Assembly: GCA_025331435.1 (NCBI GenBank)
Contig: JAIWNI010000116.1
Location: forward strand, 1 to 64,000
DNA from: Choanephora cucurbitarum
Taxonomy: Eukaryota > Mucoromycota > Mucoromycetes > Mucorales > Choanephoraceae
Direction of reading: 5' to 3'
Length of the DNA: 64,000 nt
Position numbers and translations under genes: made by a program. Shown piece after piece: positions 1-12,619 of this stretch (its first letter is position 1; each line of letters starts with the position of its first letter). The notes beneath the pieces are model-generated. The model saw nothing but the letters and a program-made list of their open reading frames with translations, was not told the origin of the DNA and searched no databases.

Positions 1-1477
<1,477 letters not shown>

Positions 1478-1848
1478 ATAATGTTTATTGGAGAAACCCA
1501 AAAGAAAATAAAGATTCCTTGAATTATCATTCATCAATTACTTTTACCATTGAAAAAACAGAGAGACTCAATGGCTTGTCTATATTACTGCTAAAAGAAA
1601 AAAAAAGCACTTTATCATATACACTTGTATAGAATGATAGAAGAGAAAGACGAGAGATAACCTTCGTCGTATAAATCATAGGACATTGAATGTTGACAAA
1701 AACTCTAACAATACTATCATTGTTTTAATTATCGGAGAAAAGGTGTTTATTGCATACTTACATATATATATATATGTGCGCATATCCAGGAATGTTCCAT
1801 CTTGATCTTCTTTTTCTTCCTTTGTTCTTCCTTTTCTTTGGATCTACA
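1478..1848. other. intergenic region, no gene seen
   Basis: This stretch of 371 bases lies between the DED1 stop and the next ATG on the same strand. It holds poly(A/T) runs and a short TA-alternating tract near 1765-1780, followed by a pyrimidine-rich stretch just before the ATG at 1849. That arrangement is what a terminator plus promoter would look like in this genome. No ORF or RNA gene is supported. Confidence 0.5.
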
Positions 1849-3481
1849 ATGAAGTTCTATAGAGCCATACGTGAGTAAAAGGAGAAAGAAAACAGATGAA
1901 GGGTATCTATCGCAAGTCTAATAAGCTACTTTAGCCATTATCTCTTTTGTTTTATTGCAATTTTCTCTTATACAAGCAGAAGCAGTAACTACTGTTGAGG
2001 TGCATGAGACAACAACAAAGACAATTACTATCTCGAATGCTCTCAGAACGCCTATGCCTCTTACAGATTTGGCTAGTATTATCCTCAAAGACAAAGAAGG
2101 AAGTGAATTTGTTCGAATTGAACGAAAAATAGTAGACATTCAACCCAAATCATATGCAGTTGATCAAAGATCATCTGAGAGGGAATCTCGAAAGAGTGCT
2201 TTTGAACCAGACGAGAAAAAGGAAGAGGATGAAAGTGATGATGAGTCCGTCTCCGAGGAAGAGGTTCAAAAAAGTCCCGAAGAGGCTACAGAGACAACAG
2301 AGCAACTTGGTCAGAACAAACCAGCTGCTAGATTAGCTCAACCCAAACAAACTAAAGGCAAATTACAAACTCTATGTTGTTTTTCGGAAGTTTTCAACTC
2401 ATCTTATTTGACCAGATCAAAAATTAGGTATACACCAAAACTTATCGAATTCTACAGACCAAAAACATTCAGACTTTATTGGATGTGTAAAGCAAGGCCA
2501 GGTTGCCGTTACTTATGTAAGGGTTTATGGCCATCATTCATGAAAAGGGCTAATTTCTTTTTGACAGAGTGAAGGACCAAGTGATGCTACTGCAAGAATC
2601 GTTCGTCATCTCAATAAAGCAGATGCACGTGCTAGTTTCTTTGTAAATGCAACATGGCTCTATACTCAACAATACGCTATGGTTTTAAAGAATGCCTATA
2701 GTGCAGGACATTTCATTGGTATGACTTATCGCGTTCCTGGAGATGATTCCTCTGCTCTTTCAGATAGTGATCTTCGTAAAGACATCATAGAGAATGCACA
2801 TATAATTGAAAGCGTGATTCAAGTATCACCCAAATACGTTCGACTCCATTATACTGAGCAAAAGGATTTGCGTACTGAAAATATTCTGAAGGACCTGGGC
2901 TTTGTCCTTGTAGGCTACAATTTGGACAGTTTGGATTACATCAAGAAGGATCCTACTGGACCTAATTCTATTCAGCAAGTGTATTTGGATGCATTTGAAA
3001 AGTACAAGGATACTTACGATGCAAAAGGGTCGTTTATCTCAATTCAATATGATTTGCCTTTTACCGGATCGCTTTCAGCTACACCTTACATTATTAAAGC
3101 TATTAATGATAAGGGGTACAGTATGGTTCGACTGGATGGTTGCTTGGCTGATGCTTTCCCTTACAAGAAAAGTAAGTTAGAAGTATGAGTTAAACGCAAG
3201 TGCGTTAATTTTAGATCACTTCTTTTTTCTTAGCTGCCAATAGTACTGAATATGTACATGATAGCTACTCTTACAATCAATCAAAATATCATCAAGGCCA
3301 GAAAGAAATTGATCTTGAATCAATTGTAGCTCAAGTAGAAGAAAAGGTAGACGAGGATGCTGACCTTCTCAAAACCTTCAAAAAGCAGAGTCTGGATAGT
3401 GCTGCAAGTACTCAGGGTGCATCCCTTTCTACTATTCTTGTACTTGTTGTAGTGGGATCAACCTTTGGTTTATTCTTTTAA
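1849..3481 (+). CDS. GPI-type chitin deacetylase-like protein with lost catalytic motifs
   Basis: Exons 1849-1870, 1935-2375, 2428-2516, 2568-3171 and 3234-3481 join in frame to about 467 residues. The second intron uses a weaker GTTG donor and is the least certain. Exon 1 plus the start of exon 2 gives a signal peptide (MKFYRAIPIISFVLLQFSLIQAEA split by the intron). An acidic Glu/Lys-rich linker follows, then a NodB-like polysaccharide deacetylase fold, and a C-terminal hydrophobic tail (STILVLVVVGSTFGLFF) fitting a GPI anchor. The deacetylase fold is recognised from the order of motif positions, but the catalytic TFDDGPS motif reads TYSEGPS (about residues 183-189), the metal-binding H-x-x-x-H region reads GHFIGMTYRVPG, and the RxPY region reads VRLHYTE. 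I infer a cell-surface pseudo-enzyme, perhaps chitin-binding or structural. Confidence 0.7.
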
Positions 3482-3856
3482 ACTTTTCCAAAACTTTATG
3501 TAAATGATAGTTAATTGAAAGAAGAAAGAGAGAGCCAAATGAAAAACATCATTTAACAGTTGAATGAATGCAGCTTATTGTCGTTGAAAGTTGTATCAAT
3601 ATTTCAAGACAATTCATAAATAAAATTAACAGGAATCAATACATCTGCGCCAGTTTAGAAAGGCAAGTTAAAAGTTTTTTTTTAGTGTGTCTAGGCATTA
3701 TAAGTAGTCAGGATGGAACTGCTCAAGATCAGCGGATATGTGTTTATGTACGCATGTGCGAGTGTACAGATATAGGCTAAAAAACGTATGTATAAAAGTA
3801 AATAATAACAAAATATGGAGTACAAAATAAAACAAAATTAAAAGGTATAGTACGTG
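3482..3856. other. intergenic region between convergent genes
   Basis: This AT-rich stretch of 375 bases separates the stop codons of the deacetylase-like gene and the metallopeptidase gene. The ORF at 3568-3780 has no recognisable features and is not called. The region probably holds the 3' UTRs of both genes. Confidence 0.5.
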
Positions 3857-5405
3857 TTACGACTGAAAGTAAATCAGTTGTAGGAAATGAGATAAAAGAA
3901 GAATTAGGAGCCATTTCTTATCGTATTTTAGAGCCTGGGCATTAGATGTGGATACGTCAGAACCTTTGGCAGTTGGTAAATGTGCAGGTCCATCGCTATC
4001 TACAGATACAATCGGTGATGGGTTGGAAGGAGTGTTTACCAAACCTTGAGAGGGTCCCCAATAAGTAAGTGACGGTCTAGTAGGCGCCAAGTTATGAGTT
4101 GCATTCAGAGCATATCCAAGTCCACTAACGAATTTTAATAGGCTTGGTCCCACAGGTCCCCCTGGAAAAGCAGCTTCGAATCTTTTTCTATTAAAACCCT
4201 TATCGGCAACGTATACCATAAGATATTCTGCAGAGGAAGCATACTTTACATGGTCCACATGAGACAAGGATGATCCTGTTGAAAACGGGTCCAAGGATGT
4301 TTCAAGATAGAAGACAGACTCATTGTTCACCATTGCCAGTATATCAAAACCAGTTACGGCTTTGGTATAAACATTTGATGCAGCTCTGTATTCTCCTGAC
4401 TTGTACCAAGAGTTTGCAAAGTCAAGTAAGCTGTTAAATGAGGTATTCGAGCTCGCAAAGCTGTTGAGAGATGTTGTTACACTAGAAAGAGGCTTCGTGC
4501 TATTGTCGCTGTCAACAAAATACAAAAGTTTGTCAAAGGCATATTCCGCAAAACCCCAAAAAGGCATGTTTGCTTCACTGTTTTTCATTATACCATTGTT
4601 GCTGATTTTAGCCAAACATATAGGCGTAACGAATCGATTCAGACCATCTGTAATCAAAGGCTGTAACCGGCTATATAAGTTATCTGACCAAGATGTCATA
4701 AACCCAAGCCCGTGTATGATTTCGTGAATCACATTTAGAAAAAGATCTACTTGATCGCTTTGTATATCTCGAGAGTCATCCTACAAGTAATTAGAATGAG
4801 ATGAGACGAGAGTGGTTGATGCAAAATGGTTTTTGTTATATTACCACAAAGTACCAGTTAATTTTACTGTTCAATTGAACGTTCATATCATATTCCGCCC
4901 AATTTGGTTTAACAGCTAAGTTTGTGAACTGTTTCAGTAATGCTTGAGGATACAGGCGCACTACATTGTCGGTAGGATCTACCATAGCATAAGAGGCGCT
5001 TGGATATGTTGCAGCAATGGAGCGGTTAAGATGATATTGGCAGGTAGAAGAAGTTTGGCAGAAATCAACAAAAGATATATTGATATACAAAGGCACTTCG
5101 AATCGAAAAGTTGACGATATCACATCGATTGCTGCATCTATAGTCTCTTTTACACTGGTGCATTCAGCTGTAGATACACTGCACTCTAGATCATAGTGTA
5201 TTCGGTTGCTGCTGGTTGTTGAGTTAGTAAGCACGGCCTCTGAAAGAGATTTTGTCTGCGATCCTGTACAGATAGTTATAACATCATTGTCCGGATCATC
5301 GCTATGTTTGATACAATAAGAATTTGCAAAAGAAGCGGCAGACACTAATTTTAGCATCAAAAAGCCAATTAGATACGGCAAGAGGAAGTAAAATTTCATC
5401 TGCAA
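3857..5405 (-). CDS. secreted, probably GPI-anchored HExxH metallopeptidase-like protein
   Basis: Two exons, 4845-5405 and 3857-4780, join in phase 0 to 494 residues. The N-terminus is a clear signal peptide (MKFYFLLPYLIGFLMLKLVSA, after a first Met-Gln). Exon 2 opens with a zinc-binding motif HEIIHGLGF (His206, Glu207, His210), the arrangement of gluzincin or metzincin peptidases. A candidate third ligand lies downstream in the SLSHVDHVKY segment, roughly 150 residues away, so the clan cannot be fixed from the sequence alone. The tail is Ser/Thr/Pro-rich and ends in a hydrophobic segment (KWLLILLLSHFLQLIYF), consistent with GPI attachment. It is likely an extracellular or wall-bound protease; no close named family was recognised. 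It is divergent from the transcription factor gene at 7030. Confidence 0.7.
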
Positions 5406-7029
5406 AAGAAATGTCGAAAAAAAAAGAAACCCCTCTCGCTCTCTTTTCTTTTATTTTTAGCTCAATGCAATTCAATTTCAGCTTTACTTCTATTGTTGAG
5501 AACTAGTAGGCTGCCAAGACTTTTCTTTTTATTAGCATGGGTAGACAAACTGTTTAGATAAGATGGAGCTTTTGACGGTATATTGAATTGTCCCTTAAAG
5601 GGAAAGCAAGGCTACAACACTGCTATCAATCTTCTTTTAAGCAGAATAACCTTACTTTTATCCATTTTCCACTCTATTGAGTGATGTCCTAACAGCTTAC
5701 AAGAATATTGTAGCCCTAAAGCTTCCTTCCCGTCTAGCTTTATTGTGTCTTCTTTAATGCTCTTGATAACGGAAATCAAATTTGCTCATTGTGCTTTAAT
5801 CCGTTAAATGAAACGCCTATTCTGTGTCGATTCTTTGATTGAGTCTCAAAACAGGAAGTAACTTGCTTATACACGCGAAAGAATGGTTTTTTCTCTCGAA
5901 TACGTGAGCAGCTTGACTATATCTCAGTAACAAACTTTCTTTGGCAAACTACCAAATTAGATATTTAAATATCAATTAGCCTTGAAAGTCTTTTCATAAA
6001 GCTGTCTATGCAAGTACAAATCTAATTTTTTGGTATGGTTTACTTTGTGGCGAGCATCGATCTGTAAGAGCTTATTCTAAGCAGATATATTGTGCTTCAT
6101 GTTGTTCAGTCAAGAATCGGTGGTCTCCCACTTCCAAGATGTTTTTTCTCTTGAGAACAGAAACTATGTATATGTCTGAATTTAGCAAAGATTAATGAGT
6201 AGTTTTTAAAGTAGAGAACTACAGCAGATGATTGGTTTTAAGTGTTTCAAATCAAGAGGTATGCTATCTTTACATATACCGAAGCTAAAACAGAAATTAT
6301 GCTAGGTCTTTGCAACATCTACATCGAGCCTTTTTTTTTGTGACATGCTTTAAGCAATAATCTTGTACTTGATTATACTGAGAACAAATGCAACAGAGTA
6401 CGAGAAATGAGTCATTTAAAAACAATTTTCGAGAACATTAGGCTAAGTTTCATCAGGGCATGTCTAATTATTAACTTAAATAAACCAAGCTATAAAGCAA
6501 AGTTAACATATGAAATACTGAAAAGTACAATATCTCTACAATAGAAAGTTTGTAAGAGAAGATTATAGACAGAGCCCAAGAAAGAGAAGGTTTTGTGTGA
6601 TTTGAAGAGCGGTACAAACTTCCTTTTTGGGCTTAACTCTTTTTTTAAAACTTAAAAATATAAAAGAGGGCATAAGAAACAAGCGAAGAATACACCACAT
6701 ATTTTTTTTCTTGTTAGCAGAAACAAGAGCTACCTCTGTATAGGCTAACGAAAAGGAGTATTAATGCGTTGCTTGAGATAGAGAACAGAGTTGTATATTT
6801 GTTAAACACACTTATTCCAAAGAAGTGCACAATCTTATATCTCAACGTGTAAGGTATTTGATTGGTTGAACTAGCAAATCCGGTACCAAAAAAAGGGGGG
6901 CCAAAGGGAAAAAATTTCATATTAGCGTCTCTTTCTCTCTTTCTCTCTTTTTCTGAAGAAAAAAAATCTCTTGCACTATAATCTAACTTTATTTATTGCT
7001 ATATACATATATAAGCGTATATATTATCT
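5406..7029. promoter_or_regulatory. divergent intergenic region
   Basis: About 1.6 kb separates the start codons of the metallopeptidase (minus) and the SPT23/MGA2-like gene (plus), so it should contain both promoters. Just upstream of 7030 there is a TATA-like run (TATATACATATATAAGC near 7000) after a CT-rich tract (6925-6960), a common promoter layout here. The short ORF at 6714-6920 on the minus strand looks random. No transposon relic was recognised in this stretch. Confidence 0.4.
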
Positions 7030-10000
7030 ATGCCAACAACAAGTCCTTTTATGGACCTTTCATCAGGTTCAGTCATAGTAGATGAAGCTACTAATAATAA
7101 TAAAAATAATAACTATACAACTTGTGATTCACCTTCAGGCTCATCAACTTCGGAACCACATGACGATGTCAATCTCCAGCCTTCTTCTTTCATTGACCAA
7201 TCATTCTTTTACAAGCTGGATCAACTTGCACCTGATAACCCTCTTTATTTCATGCAACAAGCACAGCAACAACAACAAGCACAACAACAACAACAACAAC
7301 AACAACAGCAAGCACAGCAACAACAGCAACAACAGAATTTGTTACAACCTCAATTACAGAGGCTGACACCTTCAGTTTCCCCTCCACCCTCATTACCCTC
7401 TCCTTCTCAAACAATGCATAGTTTCGCAGACCCTTTGTTACCAGCTACATCTACATCTACTGACTCAAACACAACGTTTTGGTCAGGCTTCAACAGTGTA
7501 GGTCAAATGTATTTTATTGAAAGAACCACTAATTGAACCTTTTGCTTTATGTGCTTACATTGATACAGGCTATACCAGCACTTGCTAAGAACTTCACAGA
7601 ATATATCTCAGGTTATCCTCTACAGCAACAGCAACAGCAGCAGCAACCACAGCCACAATCACAACCACAATCATCAATACCATCACCTTTTAATACTCAT
7701 ACACCGTAATTAAACAATTTTCAATTAATATTGTTTGGATTTACTTATTTACATATTGAATAGATTGAACCAACATACTATACTTAAAAATGAACGATCA
7801 TCGTCAACTACATCTATAGCCACTACAATGCCGGGGTAAGCATATAACAATAAGCTTTCTTTTCTGTCTCATGTTGATCCATTTTGATATAGTATGCAGA
7901 TTCGAGTTTTGGGCGTCCCTCAGACAGGCGCAAAGTCTCGTGTTGAAACCCAAATAAAGCTATGCATTCAATTAGTCACTGATGATGGCGATAAAGCGCA
8001 GTGGTGGTCTCACCTAAAATTACCAGAACACATGGTAGCCAAAGACAAGCTAAAACGTCAGATTCTTCTATCAACAGCACCCAATGGATCTAAAATAGCA
8101 AATGTAGCAGGCCTCGAAAGCGCAACCAATATGAAGCCTGAAAAAATGTTGTTTCTCTCTGCTCGTGTTATCTGCGCAAGTGACCCCTCTCGTAAAGTCG
8201 TCACTTGTTTAGGCTGTATCCAGCGAGAACGAAAACGATCTCAGCGAAGGAAAGAAAACAAAGTGAAGCAAGAAGCAGAGGAAAGCAATAATACGACAGT
8301 TGATGAGAAATCGCTCGCAATGGAAGAACAGAAAGTACTCCTGTTTAATTGCTCCGAAGTAGTTGACTTTAGCTCGGGTGATACCATTTTACCGACACGC
8401 ATCACATGTTATTGTAGACATCACAATGAGAGACTCGGCTTCTGCATCTATTTCGAAATGCTCGATCATACGGGCAAGCAAGTTGCTACAGGCATGTCGC
8501 CTCCCATTATGATTACAGACGATCACAAGTCAAATAAGACAAAGTCTGGCAGAAAGCGTCAACGAACAGAAGATAAACCAGTCAATACTAGCGTTCTTTC
8601 TAGTCCGTTCGACCAACCACCCTTCTTGTCGTCCAATGGAGTATCTTCTATGCATACGTTTCCTAACAATACAAACAACAATAATGTCAATAGATCATTG
8701 AGCTTTAACAACGGCAATAACAACAATAGTCTGTTTATGTCTACTCAACAGCAACAACCTTACCAGATCCAACCTCGTCCTACACCAACATTTTCTACTA
8801 GCACCAATATATCACAACCTTCTTCATCCACCGCTGTGATAGACCCGCGTAGCCCATTGACACCAATGGACTCGCCTATGGGCGGCAATTCACCCTTTAT
8901 CGAAAAGGCAATGTCACCCGCCGTTTCTACATCCTCCTTAACAACAGAACGCCCTTTACTTCAACGGTTGATTCCTAACGAAGGACCTACCTTTGGTGGT
9001 GTAGAAGTTACTTTATTGGGCAGTGGGTTTAGAGCAGGCTTAACGTGTATGTTTGGTGATGTCGCTGCTTCTAGCACTCATTTCTGGTCACCTAACACAT
9101 TAGTATGTATCTTACCTCCTGCCGCAGATGCTGGTACTGTAGTTGTTTCCTTCAAGGAGTTTCCTTTAGTAGTAGATAGTCAAGATGTAACACTGTTTAC
9201 ATACTATAACGAGAACGACCGAGCTTTAATGGAGCTTGCTCTTCAAGTAGTCGGCCTCAAGATGACAGGCAAAGTAGAAGATGCTCGAGATATTGCTATG
9301 CGTATTGTACAAGGTGGTAACAACAATAGCAGTAATGACAACAACAACAGTTCTACTGCATCTTCAGACAACAATAATAGCCGCAGCAGTAGTAACCATG
9401 ATACCCTATCCAAAGATATCTGCCTTGAGCGACACATTGTTCAAGTACTACAAGTGATGCGTACATACCAAGATGTTGAGTCTTCGGATGTTTCCCTGAC
9501 AAGTGCACAAGGCCATACAATGTTACATTTAGCAGCTATGCTAGGCTTTGTTGAACTGACAGAGATGTTAGTGACTCTAGGTTGTGATGTCAACATGGGT
9601 GACAAAAATGGTCTAACAGCATTGCATTATGCTGCTTGGTATGGCCATACTGAAGTTGTTCAAGCCTTATTGAAGGGTGGGGCAGACCCAGAGATCTCAA
9701 ACAGATGGAATAAGAAGCCACTTCATCTAACAGAAAGCAATAATATTCGACACATCCTTTGGCATCATGTTCCTGTTGCCAATTATTATGACGAAGAGGA
9801 CGATGACTTTAGTGAAACTCAATCTTGGGCAAATGGCTATGATTCTTCAGATAGAATGAGTGCTGATGTAGATACTTCTTATGATGAGGATGACGAAGAT
9901 GACAGCATTTGGCTCAGTGACCATGTAACTGAAGATGAAGTCAACGATGAAGAAGACGAAGAGATAGAATTAGAGGAAGACTTATGGCATCAGCAAACAT

Positions 10001-10922
10001 ATCTATCTGACTCTGAAGAATCTATAGACTATTATCCTTCTCCAGTTTATGAAGGATTGCGACAGCGCCATCGTCGACAGCAACAACAGACATCCGTTGT
10101 TCCTTACTATGCTCGACGTCAATCTAATTTACCGTCTGCTGGTATCCAATACTTGCACGAAGAAGAAAATTTGTCACATTCTACGGATGAAATCATGGAC
10201 GCAGAAACACTGTACCACGTTAATCCTCTTTCTGATTATGAAATGGATGATGCTGTTATACCCGACAGGAATATGAACTGGATGCAGCGCACTCTGTCTC
10301 ATTTCCAACAGCCTATTGACAACACATTTATTCAGAATATTAAGAACACAATTCCAGCCAAGACATCAGATCTAAACCTGAAAAACATTGCCGACCATGT
10401 GATTCAGTTCTCTCGTCCCACTAGTATGATTGCAAACATGTCTGTGCTATTTGGTGCAGAGAATGAACATCAACAGAACAAGTCGCAAGAAGATCAGCAA
10501 CCTGCAGCTGAACAGGCTTTGGCTTGGTATATGGCTTTAGCTTATGCTATGGGTGCCAGAAGCTTGACAGCTGAAGAAGAAGCTGGCAAGAAGGAGCAGA
10601 TGACAGGGTCGCATCAGCTTCATCATTTGCGCCGTCATTCTTATCAATCTCATGCAACAAGTAGCTCAATAGATGGGGACAATATACATATAGCTGCTAA
10701 AAAACGAAGAGATAAGCGTCTATTCTCCTTTTGGGTGCCTATGCTATGCCGTAAGTTAAACATCATCTTCTTGATCAGTCTAGACTAATTTCTTTTTTAT
10801 GTTTATCTATAGTTATGGTTATATGGCTGATCTTTCAATTTGTATCATCTCATCCTAGCATAACCGATACAATTATTAGTGTTTCTGGATTTCGGAGACA
10901 ATATCTTACTATGTATAACTAA
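7030..10922 (+). CDS. membrane-anchored IPT/ankyrin transcription factor, SPT23/MGA2 type
   Basis: Exons 7030-7497, 7569-7705, 7764-7835, 7893-10750 and 10813-10922 join to about 1214 residues. In yeast, Mga2/Spt23 are ER-anchored factors whose N-terminal part is released by proteasomal processing to activate fatty-acid desaturase genes. Here the N-terminus is Asn/Gln-rich with a polyglutamine tract. The conserved N-terminal domain starts near MQIRVLGVPQTGAKSRVETQ. An IPT/TIG domain follows (PNEGPTFGGVEVTLLGSGF). Then come two ankyrin repeats (GHTMLHLAAMLGFVELTEML and GLTALHYAAWYGHTEVVQAL), a long acidic region, and a single C-terminal transmembrane helix (FWVPMLC/LMVIWLIFQFV) created by the last splice. 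The helix spans the exon 4/5 junction, so a retained last intron (which instead gives a short alternative tail) would remove most of it. Confidence 0.9.
7255..7336 (+). repeat. CAA/CAG trinucleotide tract (polyglutamine)
   Basis: Near-uninterrupted CAA/CAG codons with a few GCA interruptions encode a Gln-rich block in the first exon of the transcription factor gene. A second shorter CAG/CAA run occurs in exon 2 near 7622-7650. Such tracts commonly vary in length between strains. Confidence 0.9.
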
Positions 10923-11353
10923 TCCCCCCAATCCCCCAACTCCCCCTTTTTTTTCTCTTACAAGCTAAAAAGGAACCCAAAAAAAACAATAGCCAAAAAA
11001 AGAGAACCCTCCTTTCCCTTTATAAATATACCGTGTTTTTTACAGTGGTTCCATCGCCAATATGAGGATTTTATAAATAAAAATTGGGGGATTAACAAAA
11101 AAAATTGCAGTGATCTTTCAAAGTTTAATTCGCAGACTTGTAAGAAAAATGAAATTGCTAGTGTCTTTAAAGGAAGATGGCAAAGAAAACATTTATGGCG
11201 AGAATCGAGTTGAAGCAAAGGAGATTGTTGATGAGAGGCCTGTTCCTTACGCTTCAAGCAATCAGTTAACCTTAATTCTTATCTAAAAGAAAGCGCCAAG
11301 TCTCACCAACGAAAAACACACTGGACAAAAGCGAAGAAGAAACAGAAACAGTT

Positions 11354-12345
11354 ATGAAAGCAAGTACAGAACGTTTAACTAAGTATATAATATATGATTC
11401 TGGCACAAAAGAACTATCTTTCCAGTACAAAGTCAAATGCCTATTGCCGGTTAGAGCTGTGACTCTTAAAGCAGGTATTAAAGAAAGTACTGTACACGCC
11501 TGCTGGGAAAACTATGAAAAAAAATCCAAATTCTTTTACTTTTGAAAAGGAAACCAATACTCAAAACAGGCCGAAATCATAGCCACAGGAAGAGCATAAG
11601 TGATGTTTTATCAAGTTTTACGGTGATGACCTAGGTGCTTTTATTTGAGATGCTATTAGGATGCTTACAAGCAAGTTTGCTGGTTTTGAAATCAAGAAAT
11701 CAAGAGTACATGAGTTTATGAAAGACGATTGGAACCTCTTTTAAGAAAGCTACTTCTTAGTCCATGGCAAAAACAAGCTCAGATACCTCCAAAATCGTTA
11801 CAGTTGGAGCAATTCATGTTTAGATTTCTCTAAAAAACTGCATTTTTATCGATGAGGCTGGCTTCCATATCAACATGAAAGCGAGTAGAGCATAGGCTCC
11901 GAAGGACAAATGGCATTGGTCACCACTCCTACGGCAAAAGCACCTACAAATACCATTGTTGGCTCCATATCATCTGTAGGTGTGGCGAATCTGAGTATTC
12001 GTGTGCCAAAGAAACAGCCAAAGGGAAGGAAGATCCTAGGTGACAAAAAGAGAAAAAGTCCTGAAGAAAAGAGCCAAAAGACACAACTGTTGATCATTAC
12101 TTAAGATTCCTAAGGGAGGCCTTGGATAGTATGGACAACGCACCGATCCACTCGTCTAAACGGACAGAAGAAGTTATCTTTGAAAGAGGTTGAGACTATA
12201 GGTACGTTTATCTTCCTCCTTATTCACCAGAGCTCAAGCTAATTGAACAGTTCTGGGCATTGGTAAAAGGCAAAGTAAGACGCCATAACCTTGAACACTC
12301 ATCAATGCTGCAAATTAGGTCCCTACTCAGCATCCCTAAGATATA
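11354..12345 (+). mobile_element. degenerate Tc1/mariner-type (DDE) transposase relic
   Basis: Fragments of one transposase are scattered over three frames. An N-terminal helix-turn-helix-like part lies at 11354-11545 and a second one near 11660-11750 (LTSKFAGFEIKKSRVHEFMKD). The first catalytic block reads FIDEAGFHINMK (Asp codon at 11851). It is followed by a block at 11905-12050 with VTTPTAKAPTNTIVG. The second block is MDNAPIHSSKRTEE near 12131. The third is YLPPYSPELKLIEQFWALVKG, with its Glu at 12244. All three acidic positions survive, but frameshifts and stops make the gene non-functional. The family assignment (IS630-Tc1-mariner) rests on the YLPPYSPELxxIEQFW signature. No terminal inverted repeats could be paired at its edges. 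Confidence 0.85.
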
Positions 12346-12619
12346 ATTCAGTACTCAAAAGATGATTTTGTAAATCAGTTAAGCCATATCCCAATATAAA
12401 TGCATTGCAGCAGTCAAATTCTAAAAGTGTATTATAAAATCCTCAAATTGACTGTGGAACTATTTTGTCATCATATTTTGAGCTTATCCATTTATCAAAC
12501 AAAGTGTTAAACCAAGAAGCTCTTCCATTTAAACATTGACTTAAAAGAAAAATATTATCAGCCTTACTCTAAGAAAGCCTTTATTATATAATAAAACCTT
12601 ATTTTTTATACACATAGAA

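Noticed and set aside
6714..6920. 68-codon minus-strand ORF in the divergent promoter region
   Set aside because: Low-complexity Phe/Gly start, no family signature, placed in a promoter region.
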